Below are positions 1 to 6,409 of a stretch of 10,606 bases of DNA, piece after piece. Origin of the DNA: Verrucomicrobiota bacterium (GTDB lineage Bacteria > Verrucomicrobiota > Verrucomicrobiia > Limisphaerales > JADLHS01); contig SCTL01000100.1 in the NCBI GenBank assembly GCA_004297495.1, positions 1 through 10,606 on the forward strand, given 5' to 3'. The translations under genes and the position numbers were made by a program. Each line of letters opens with the position of its first letter. The first letter of the stretch is position 1. The notes beneath the pieces are model-generated. The model did not search any database, was not told the origin of the DNA, and saw only the letters and a list, made by a program, of their open reading frames with translations.

Positions 1-1
1 C

Positions 2-808
2 CTTGATGAACCCGCGCAGGTCCTCCGCGAGTGGCAGCCCTTCAAGATGCAGAAACGCATCACGGAACTTTACGACGAGGTTTTCATCTACGGCGACCGC
101 GCGATCTACGACGCCGTCGCCGCTTACCAATTTCCGCCGGCACTTGCGGACAAAACCCGCTTCGTCGGTTACGTCTTCAACCCCGAACACAAACAGTCGC
201 TGGAAAACTTCGAGCGCCCATTTCCACCGCGCTCGAAACGCACCAAGCCGGTTGTCCTCGCCACCACCGGCGGCGGCGAAGATGGTTTCCGCACGCTGGA
301 AAATTTCATCCTCGCTTCCGCCAACGCCCCGTGGCGCGGGTTCGTCGTCACCGGCCCGCTGATGCCTGATGCCCAACTCACCGCGCTGCAAAAGCTCGCC
401 GTCAAAAACGGTGTGAGCTATCGAAATTTCGTGCCGCACCTCTCCGCGCTTTTCGCGGAAGTGGACGCGCTCGTCTGCATGGGCGGCTACAACACGCTCG
501 TCGAAGCCGCCGCGCTCGGCGTGCCCACGGTCTGCGTGCCGCGCGTGACGCCGCGCACCGAGCAACTCATCCGCGCCGAGGCTTTCGCCAAGCTCGGCTT
601 GCTCCAGTGCGCGCATCCGGACCAACTCAGCGCCGATTCGTTGCGCGAAAAGATTTCCCGCGCGCTGCAAACCGATCCGCGCAAACTGCTGGCGCGCTCG
701 CAGCGCATGTTGAACTTTGACGGCGCGATGTCCGCCGCCCAATCTCTGCTTGCGCTCGCCAACACCAAAACTGAACCAACCATTCCCGCCCCGACCTCGA
801 CACCTTAG
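2..808 (+). CDS. MurG/GT28-like glycosyltransferase, COG4671 type (5' end missing)
   Basis: This is the 3' part of a glycosyltransferase gene; 268 residues are visible and the frame is open to the left edge. The first ATG in frame (47) is probably internal, because the codons before it read LDEPAQVLREWQPFK, which fits the conserved middle of predicted glycosyltransferases of the COG4671 kind. The glycine-rich stretch ATTGGGEDGF (visible residues about 83-92) and the C-terminal CMGGYNTLVEAAALGVP (about 159-175) followed by PRTEQLIRAE match the nucleotide-sugar-binding half of GT-B folds of the MurG/GT28 type. It should act at the cytoplasmic face of the inner membrane, moving a sugar from a nucleotide donor to an unknown acceptor. 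The stop lies 9 bp before the ABC exporter gene, so the two are probably co-transcribed. The fold is fairly certain; donor and acceptor cannot be read from sequence. Confidence 0.85.
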   Translation, partial: LDEPAQVLREWQPFKMQKRITELYDEVFIYGDRAIYDAVAAYQFPPALADKTRFVGYVFNPEHKQSLENFERPFPPRSKRTKPVVLATTGGGEDGFRTLENFILASANAPWRGFVVTGPLMPDAQLTALQKLAVKNGVSYRNFVPHLSALFAEVDALVCMGGYNTLVEAAALGVPTVCVPRVTPRTEQLIRAEAFAKLGLLQCAHPDQLSADSLREKISRALQTDPRKLLARSQRMLNFDGAMSAAQSLLALANTKTEPTIPAPTSTP

Positions 809-817
809 CCTCACGCG

Positions 818-2677
818 ATGTCACAACCGAAACCGCTCACGAAAAGCCTGCCCGGTCTCTGGCGGATCACCCGCTATTTCTGGCCGCACATCCGCCAGTA
901 CCGCGGGCTGATGACGCTTTCGTTCCTGGCGTTGCTGGGCGAGGTCGCGTTGCGTTTGCTCGAACCCTGGCCGCTGAAATTTGTTTTCGACCACATCATC
1001 GGCCAGCGCAACAAACCGCGAACGCCGCTGCCGGATTTCCTCGCGGCGCTTGATCCCACCACGCTGCTCACGCTCGCCGCCGTGGCGGTGCTCATCATTA
1101 CTTGTCTCCGTTCCGTCGCGTCGTATTGGGAGACCATCGGCTTCGCGAAACTCGGCAATCGCGCGCTCACCAAGGTCCGCAACCAGCTTTACCGCCACGT
1201 CCAATACCTTTCGCTCTCGTTCCACACGCAGGCCAAGACCGGCGACCTCGTCGTGCGCCTCGTCAGCGACGTGGGCATGTTGCAGGACGTCGCTGTGACC
1301 GCGCTTCTGCCGATGATCGCGAAAGCGCTCATCGTCATCGGCATGGTTTCGCTGATGTTCACGATGAACTGGATGCTCGGTGTGATCGCCCTCGCGGTGT
1401 TCCCGCTGTTCTGGCTGCGCACGCTCTCGCTCAGCAAACGCATCCGCGAAGTCGCTCAGAAACAGCGCAAACAGGAAGGCGCGATGGCGGCATCCATTGC
1501 CGAATCCATTTCCGCCATCCGCACCGTGCAGGCGCTCTCGTTGGAGGAAAAATTTTCCAACTCGTTCAGTTCAAACAGCGACAAGACCGCTCTCTCGGAC
1601 GTGAAAGGCAAACGCCTCTCCGCCGCGCTGGAACGTTCCGTGGACGTCCTCATCGCTCTGGCCACCGCGCTGGTGCTCTGGTTCGGCACGCGCATGGTGC
1701 TGGATCGCCAGCTTTCCGCCGGCGAATTGCTCGTCTTCCTCGCGTATCTGAAATCCGCCTACCGCCCCGTGCAGGACTTCGCGAAATACACTTCACGCCT
1801 CGGCAAAGCTTCCGCCGCCGGCGAACGCGTGATTGATTTGCTCGAATGTGTCCCCGACGTGCGCGATCTGCCCGGCGCCGTCCGCGCGCCCGCGCTCACG
1901 GGGGAAATCACGTTTGAGAATGTCACGTTCGCCTACCACACCGGCCAGCATCTGCTCGAAAAAATCAGTTTCACGGCGAAGCCCGGCACGCACATCGCGC
2001 TCGTCGGCCCGTCGGGCAGCGGCAAGACGACGATGTTCAGTTTGATTCTCCGCCTCTACGATCCGCAGACCGGCGGCGTGAAGATTGACGGTCACGATAT
2101 TCGCGAGTTCACGCTCGAATCGCTCCGCGCGCAGATCAGCGTGGTGCTTCAGGACAATGTTCTCTTCGCCGCGAGTGTACGCGACAACATCGCTTACGGT
2201 GCGCAAGGCGCGAGCTTCGAGGAAATCCAGGCCGCCGCGAAACTCGCGAACGCCCACCACTTCATCATGGAATTGCCCCAAGGCTACGACACGGTTCTCG
2301 GCGAACGCGGCGTCACGCTTTCGCACGGTCAGCGCCAGCGCATCGCCATCGCGCGCGCCGCCATCCGCAAAGCGCCGATTCTGATTCTCGACGAACCGAT
2401 GACCGGGCTCGACCGCAAGAACGAGCGCGAAGTTCTCGCCGCGCTCGCCGGTCTTTACGGGCAACGCACCACGTTTCTCATCACACACGACCCACACCAC
2501 GCCGCGACGGCCGATAAAATTCTCTATCTGGAACACGGACTCATCGTCGAACGCGGCACGCACGATGAACTGATTGCCCTCGGAGGCCGCTACGCCGCGT
2601 TGCATCGCGTGCGCGCCGTGGAACGCACGCTTGACCCGGCGGTGCTCGCGCCGTCACCGTTGCCGGCCAGCCGGTGA
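818..2677 (+). CDS. ABC exporter half-transporter, MsbA/MdlB-like (fused permease and ATPase)
   Basis: A complete 619-residue half-transporter, the usual length for the type IV ABC exporter family. About six membrane segments can be placed near residues 30-50, 80-101, 157-178, 183-200, 274-291 and 300-318. The ATPase domain follows: Walker A GPSGSGKT at 397-404, Q-loop Gln445, signature LSHGQ at 501-505 (common form LSGGQ), Walker B ILILDEP with Asp525 and catalytic Glu526, and H-loop His557. All catalytic residues are present, so it should be active as a homodimer in the inner membrane. The family exports lipids, lipid-linked glycans, peptides or drugs. Lying between glycosyltransferase genes, it most likely flips a glycolipid or glycan precursor, which is inference. 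ATG at 818 is chosen because the stop of the previous gene is 9 bp upstream; no clear Shine-Dalgarno is seen. Confidence 0.93.
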   Translation: MSQPKPLTKSLPGLWRITRYFWPHIRQYRGLMTLSFLALLGEVALRLLEPWPLKFVFDHIIGQRNKPRTPLPDFLAALDPTTLLTLAAVAVLIITCLRSVASYWETIGFAKLGNRALTKVRNQLYRHVQYLSLSFHTQAKTGDLVVRLVSDVGMLQDVAVTALLPMIAKALIVIGMVSLMFTMNWMLGVIALAVFPLFWLRTLSLSKRIREVAQKQRKQEGAMAASIAESISAIRTVQALSLEEKFSNSFSSNSDKTALSDVKGKRLSAALERSVDVLIALATALVLWFGTRMVLDRQLSAGELLVFLAYLKSAYRPVQDFAKYTSRLGKASAAGERVIDLLECVPDVRDLPGAVRAPALTGEITFENVTFAYHTGQHLLEKISFTAKPGTHIALVGPSGSGKTTMFSLILRLYDPQTGGVKIDGHDIREFTLESLRAQISVVLQDNVLFAASVRDNIAYGAQGASFEEIQAAAKLANAHHFIMELPQGYDTVLGERGVTLSHGQRQRIAIARAAIRKAPILILDEPMTGLDRKNEREVLAALAGLYGQRTTFLITHDPHHAATADKILYLEHGLIVERGTHDELIALGGRYAALHRVRAVERTLDPAVLAPSPLPASR

Positions 2678-2684
2678 AGAGATG

Positions 2685-2785
2685 AACATTCAACATTCAA
2701 CATTCGACGCCGAACATCGAAGTGAACGGTTGCGCATGAATCTAAACCTTGGGCGTTGGGAGTTGAACGTTGAATGTTGAATGTT
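2685..2785. repeat. Imperfect palindrome built from heptamers, AACATTC x3 / GAATGTT x3
   Basis: The left arm (2685-2705) is three tandem copies of aacattc. The right arm (2765-2785) is gaacgtt followed by two copies of gaatgtt. The arms are reverse complements at 20 of 21 positions, and a few further pairs extend inward to about 2711/2759. The element fills nearly the whole gap between the ABC exporter and the next glycosyltransferase. No T-tract follows, so a terminator is not indicated. It resembles a small mobile palindromic repeat, and it contains the ATG at 2774 that would otherwise be a candidate start for the downstream gene. Confidence 0.85.
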
Positions 2786-2794
2786 TCCGCGTTA

Positions 2795-4081
2795 ATGAAA
2801 ATTCTCTACCTCTGCCCCGACCTTGGCATCCCGGTGCTGGGCCGCAAAGGCGCGTCCGTTCACGTGCGCGAACTCATCGGCGCGTTCGCGCGTGCCGGCC
2901 ATCGCGTTACGCTCGCGGCGCAGACGCTCATCAAGTCGCCGACGGATGAACCGGCGAAAGTGAAGGCGCGCGTCATCCACATTCCTTCCGATCCCGCCGC
3001 CACCAGCACCGCGCAGGCGCTCAAGAATTTCCACGAGCGGCTGGGCGTGGAAAGTCCGTTGCCCGGCGAACTGCGGCGCATTTGCTACAACGACACGCTC
3101 TATCGCGAACTCAAGCGGCGCTTTCTCAAGCACAAGCCCGGCTTCATTTACGAACGCGCGTCGCTCTATGCCACCGCCGGCGCGCGGCTGGCCGAGAAAT
3201 TCAAAGTGCCGCACATCGTCGAGTTGAACGCGCCGCTCGCCGTCGAGCAATCCGCGTATCGCGCCACCGGCTTCGGCGAACTCGCGGCGCAAGCCGAGCG
3301 TTGGACCCTCACTCGGGCCGATGCTGTCATCGTTGTCTCAACCGAACTGGGCAAGCACGTCCGCGCCCTCGGTGTTCCCGCGAAAAAAATTCACGTCATG
3401 CCGAACGGAGTGAATCCGGAGTTGTTTTCGGCGCGCGGACTTCAGTCCGCTTCAGCGTCCGTATCTAGCAGGCGCGGAAAAGTTCAACCACTCAGACATC
3501 CCGTGAGTCGAAGCGGGCTGGAGCCCGCGCTCCTCGGCTTCGTCGGCGGCCTGCGTCCGTGGCATGGCGTGGAAATCCTGCCGCAGTTGCTCGCGAGACT
3601 GAGCAAGCGTCATCCCGCCGTTCGCCTGATCATCGCGGGCGATGGCCAGTTGCGCAGCGCACTGGAACGCGAGTTCAAAAGGCGGCGTCTGTCCAATCGC
3701 GTCACGTTCACGGGCGCATTATTGCACGAAGAAATTCCCGGCTTCATCCGCCAGTTCGACATCGCCCTCGCCCCGTATCCCCGGCACGACCACGACTTCT
3801 ATTTTTCGCCGCTCAAACTTTTCGAATACATGGCCTGCGGCGTGGCGGTGGTCGCTTCCGACGTCGGCCAGATTTCCGAAGTGGTGCGCCACGCCCAGAC
3901 GGGATTGCTTTATCCGGCGGGGAATTTTTCCGCGCTTGTCTCCCGCTGCGAGACGCTGCTGGCGAATGAAGCCCTGCGCGCGCGGCTCGGCGCCGCCGCC
4001 GCGCGCGAGGTAGCACGAAAATTCACGTGGGACATCAACGCCGCGAAGGTGGCGAAGATTGCAAAGGGGTTGAGGCCGTGA
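2795..4081 (+). CDS. GT4-family glycosyltransferase with an in-frame palindromic-repeat insertion
   Basis: A retaining GT-B glycosyltransferase of 428 residues. The N-terminus MKILYLCPDLGIPVLGRKGASV is a typical first Rossmann strand and glycine loop of GT4 enzymes. The hinge region carries the hallmark MPNGVNPELF (202-211), followed downstream by GFVGGLRPWHGVE. The donor-binding motif is SPLKLFEYMACGVAVVAS with Glu344. It should transfer a sugar from a nucleotide or lipid donor to a growing glycan at the inner membrane. ATG at 2795 is preferred over the in-frame ATG at 2774, because the latter lies in the flanking repeat and the family motif begins at MKIL. Residues about 213-246 (SARGLQSA to LEPAL) are not family-like: they translate an inverted pair of palindromic repeats lying at a surface turn between the two Rossmann domains. 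The reading frame stays intact, so the enzyme may tolerate it. Acceptor unknown. Confidence 0.9.
   Translation: MKILYLCPDLGIPVLGRKGASVHVRELIGAFARAGHRVTLAAQTLIKSPTDEPAKVKARVIHIPSDPAATSTAQALKNFHERLGVESPLPGELRRICYNDTLYRELKRRFLKHKPGFIYERASLYATAGARLAEKFKVPHIVELNAPLAVEQSAYRATGFGELAAQAERWTLTRADAVIVVSTELGKHVRALGVPAKKIHVMPNGVNPELFSARGLQSASASVSSRRGKVQPLRHPVSRSGLEPALLGFVGGLRPWHGVEILPQLLARLSKRHPAVRLIIAGDGQLRSALEREFKRRRLSNRVTFTGALLHEEIPGFIRQFDIALAPYPRHDHDFYFSPLKLFEYMACGVAVVASDVGQISEVVRHAQTGLLYPAGNFSALVSRCETLLANEALRARLGAAAAREVARKFTWDINAAKVAKIAKGLRP
3430..3533. repeat. Inverted pair of palindromic repeats inside a coding sequence
   Basis: Two inverted copies of one approximately 24-bp palindrome. The minus-oriented copy is 3430-3453 (stem gcggact/agtccgc at 3435-3450, loop tc). 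The plus-oriented copy is 3510-3533 (stem gcgggct/agcccgc at 3513-3528, loop gg). A 56-bp spacer separates them. The second copy matches 10351-10375 at 23 of 25 positions, differing only in the two loop bases. The stem difference between the copies (A-T versus G-C) is compensated on both sides. The whole unit is read through as about 34 amino acids of the glycosyltransferase. Confidence 0.88.
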
Positions 4082-4096
4082 CTGCCGCGCGTCAGC

Positions 4097-4176
4097 GTCC
4101 CGGAGTGCGCCAGTCCTCTGGCGCTTTCGGCCACCCGCGGTTCCCAGAGCGCCAGAGGACTGGCGCACTCCGGGAC
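4097..4176. repeat. 29-bp perfect inverted repeat made of two nested palindromes
   Basis: Bases 4097-4125 and 4148-4176 are perfect reverse complements over 29 bp, with a 22-bp centre. Each arm also holds its own hairpin: gcgccag-tcct-ctggcgc at 4107-4124 and gcgccag-agga-ctggcgc at 4149-4166. The DNA or RNA can therefore form either one long stem or two short ones. It lies between two glycosyltransferase genes on the same strand. It is followed by ctgtcggcgg rather than a run of T, so it is not a standard intrinsic terminator, although a stem this strong could weaken read-through or stabilise an upstream transcript end. Confidence 0.92.
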
Positions 4177-4228
4177 CTGTCGGCGGTTTCCTCCTCCGAC
4201 CAAAGGCGAGCGAGGCTTGGCGCATGGC

Positions 4229-4233
4229 GGAGG
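4229..4233 (+). promoter_or_regulatory. Shine-Dalgarno GGAGG deciding the start at 4242
   Basis: GGAGG sits 8 bases before ATG 4242, ideal spacing for a ribosome binding site. The alternative in-frame ATG at 4224 has no such site, and starting there would place GGAGG inside the coding sequence. The other genes in the window lack an equally good site, so a chance match cannot be excluded. Confidence 0.55.
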
Positions 4234-4241
4234 CCACAGCC

Positions 4242-6392
4242 ATGACCCCGAAGCGCATCGCCTACGTCTTGAACATTTTTCCGAAAATCTCGGAGACGTT
4301 CATTGCGGGCGAGTTGGCGGAGCTTGGCAAACGTGGCGTGCAGCTACGCATCCTTTCGCTGCTGCCGCCGCGCGATGAGCCGCAGCACGAGATCATCCGC
4401 CGCGCCGGGCTGGACAAGTTCGTCGAGTATGACGCACGCAAGTTCGCCGAAGTGATCAGGGAGTTTGAGCCTGACCTGATTCATGCGCACTTTGCGAAGG
4501 AAGCAACGGAGAAAGCCCGCGAGCTTTCGGCGTTGACCGGAATTCCCTTCACGTTCACCGCGCACGGCTATGACATTCATCGCAAACCGCCGGCGGATTT
4601 TCGCGAACGCACCATGGCCGCGAGCGCGGTGGTGACGGTATCGGAGACGAATCGCGATTACATCGGGAAAACTTTCGGCGTCCCGCGCGAGCACATCAGG
4701 GTGATTGCTTGCGGTGTGGATACGGAGAAGTTTTGTCCATTGAAGGGTGGTTCGCCCCACAATGACGCGCCACTCATCGTCTGCGTGGCGCGACAGGTCG
4801 CGGTGAAAAATCTCGGGCTGTTGCTGGATGCGTGCGCGCGGTTGCGGGATCGGGGCGGGAAGTTTCGCTGCGCAATGATCGGTGATGGCCCGCTCAACGC
4901 GGAGCTGAAGGCCAGACGGTCGGCGTTGAAGCTGGAGGATTTTGTCGAGATGCCCGGGGCGGTGGATCAGGATGAAGTGTTGCGCTGGTGGCAGCGGGCC
5001 AGCATCGGCGTGCTCACGAGCGAGAACGAGGGAATGCCGGTCTGCCTGATGGAGGCCGCGGCGTGCGGCGTGCCGGTGGTGGCGACGCGCGTGGGCGGAA
5101 TTCCTGAACTCGTGGTGGATGGGGTGACGGGTTTGCTGACGCCGGCGGGCGCGGCGGGGAAATTTGCGGATGCCTTGGAAAAAATTCTTGGCGATACCGG
5201 GTTGCGGGTCCGGATGGGCGCGGCCGCAAGGGAGCGGGCGGTCAAAAAGTTTTCCGTGGTTCAACAGGTGGATGCGTTGATGAGTTTGTGGAGTGAAGTA
5301 GTGAACGCGAACCGGAAGAAGCCCCTCACCCCGGCCCTCTCCCCATCGGATGGGGAGAGGGAGAAACAACCGGATGCTCGCATGAGCGATCCGTTGGGTG
5401 CGCGAGCCGACCAGGACTTGCCCACACTGGCGGCGGCGCTGGATTTTGAAACGGCACGGCATGAGTTCAAACGCCGGTTGCCGCGACTTTCGGGCGACGG
5501 GAAGTTGAAACTGAAAACGATTCGCGTGACGCGGCACAAGCCCGGGCGGCGCGCGGTGGCGGAGTATGACGTGTCGGTGCGCCGACCGGGCGCGCCGGAG
5601 GAGAACGTGACGCTGATTGGCAAGTTGAGAGCGCGGCGCTCGGGCAACGAGGGCTTCCGACAGCTTGAGCAATTTTGGAACGCGGGGTTTCAAGCGGACA
5701 GCGCGGACGGAATCTCCGTGCCCGAGCCGGTCGGAGTGATCGCGGATTTCCGAATGTGGTTCCAGCGCAAGGTCGCGGGCGTCACGGCGGAGGAAGTTTT
5801 TGCAAAGCCGGGCCCGGCCGAGAGTCTGGCGGTGGCACGGCGCGTGGCGGAGGCGATTCACAAGGTTCATCTCTGTGGCGTGCCAACGGAGCGACAGCAC
5901 ACGATGGAAGATGAGTTGCGCATCCTGCGGGAGTGTTTCGACAAGGTGGCCGCGCTTAGACCAGAGTGGACTGGCCGGCTGGCGAAACTGATGGTGGCCG
6001 GTGAGAAGCTCGGCGCGCACGTGCCGGCGCCGGAATTGCGCGGAATTCACCGCGATTTTTATCCGGCGCAGGTGATCGTAAATGGCGTGCGGCTCTGGCT
6101 GCTCGATTTCGATTTGTATTGTCTGGGCGATCCGGGATTGGACGCCGGGAATTTCATCGGCCACGTCATCGAGCAGGCGCTGCGGGAGCGCGGTGATGCG
6201 CACGCGCTCAGGAACACGGAGCAGGCGTTTGAAGATCGCTTCGTGGAACTGAGTGGCGAAGCGGTGCGGGTTTCAGTCCGCGCTTACACGACGTTGACGC
6301 TGGCCCGGCATATTTTCCTGAGCACGAGATTTTCCGAGCGGACGCATCTCACGGAGCGATTGCTGGAGTTGTGCGAGGCGCGCTTGCGCTGA
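4242..6392 (+). CDS. Fusion protein: GT4 glycosyltransferase plus APH-fold phosphotransferase
   Basis: A 716-residue two-domain protein. Residues about 1-355 form a GT4 glycosyltransferase of the exopolysaccharide (WcaL/AmsK-like) kind: FPKISETFIAGEL near the N-terminus, HAHFA, FTFTAHGYDIH, RQVAVKNLG, and the EX7E motif with Glu263 and Glu271. Residues about 381-716 form a kinase-like domain of the aminoglycoside/choline phosphotransferase fold: KPGRR at 433-437, probable ATP-binding Lys461, catalytic loop HRDFYPAQ at 603-610 (Asp605; Gln610 where Asn is usual) and LDFD with metal-binding Asp622. The linker (360-374) is encoded by a hairpin repeat. A Met at 381 (nt 5382) could be the relic start of a once separate kinase gene. 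Start 4242 is chosen for its Shine-Dalgarno. Leucine codons lean to TTG/CTG, unlike the CTC-rich upstream genes. The likely role is adding a sugar and phosphorylating a glycan or precursor; substrates are unknown. Confidence 0.9.
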   Translation: MTPKRIAYVLNIFPKISETFIAGELAELGKRGVQLRILSLLPPRDEPQHEIIRRAGLDKFVEYDARKFAEVIREFEPDLIHAHFAKEATEKARELSALTGIPFTFTAHGYDIHRKPPADFRERTMAASAVVTVSETNRDYIGKTFGVPREHIRVIACGVDTEKFCPLKGGSPHNDAPLIVCVARQVAVKNLGLLLDACARLRDRGGKFRCAMIGDGPLNAELKARRSALKLEDFVEMPGAVDQDEVLRWWQRASIGVLTSENEGMPVCLMEAAACGVPVVATRVGGIPELVVDGVTGLLTPAGAAGKFADALEKILGDTGLRVRMGAAARERAVKKFSVVQQVDALMSLWSEVVNANRKKPLTPALSPSDGEREKQPDARMSDPLGARADQDLPTLAAALDFETARHEFKRRLPRLSGDGKLKLKTIRVTRHKPGRRAVAEYDVSVRRPGAPEENVTLIGKLRARRSGNEGFRQLEQFWNAGFQADSADGISVPEPVGVIADFRMWFQRKVAGVTAEEVFAKPGPAESLAVARRVAEAIHKVHLCGVPTERQHTMEDELRILRECFDKVAALRPEWTGRLAKLMVAGEKLGAHVPAPELRGIHRDFYPAQVIVNGVRLWLLDFDLYCLGDPGLDAGNFIGHVIEQALRERGDAHALRNTEQAFEDRFVELSGEAVRVSVRAYTTLTLARHIFLSTRFSERTHLTERLLELCEARLR
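5335..5361. repeat. Hairpin repeat translated as the interdomain linker
   Basis: A perfect 12-bp stem (5335-5346 with 5350-5361) with loop cgg, preceded by cccctcaccccgg. The reading frame passes through it as PLTPALSPSDGERE. From general knowledge, repeats with the ctctcccc...ggggagag core and this translation recur in many unrelated bacterial genomes, so this is a dispersed element and not part of either protein family. It lies exactly at the boundary between the glycosyltransferase and kinase domains. Confidence 0.85.
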
Positions 6393-6409
6393 AACTTTCC
6401 ACCCGCCGT

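Noticed and set aside
1793..2605. Antisense open frame (270 codons) opposite the ABC ATPase domain
   Set aside because: The sense strand carries every ATPase motif; the antisense product shows no family features.
3430..3533. Frameshift or pseudogene in the glycosyltransferase
   Set aside because: The frame continues correctly on both sides of the insertion and all downstream motifs are intact.
4097..4176. Intrinsic transcription terminator
   Set aside because: The stem is far longer than usual and no T-tract follows on either strand; a palindromic repeat fits better.
4344..6203. Long antisense open frame (619 codons) opposite the fusion gene
   Set aside because: It is rich in Arg, His and Pro, without domains, and lies opposite a gene with clear GT4 and kinase motifs. 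GC-rich codon bias explains the open frame.
5382..6392. Aminoglycoside resistance gene
   Set aside because: The domain only shares the APH fold. The KPGRR and HRDFYPAQ motifs and the fusion to a glycosyltransferase point to a metabolic kinase role.
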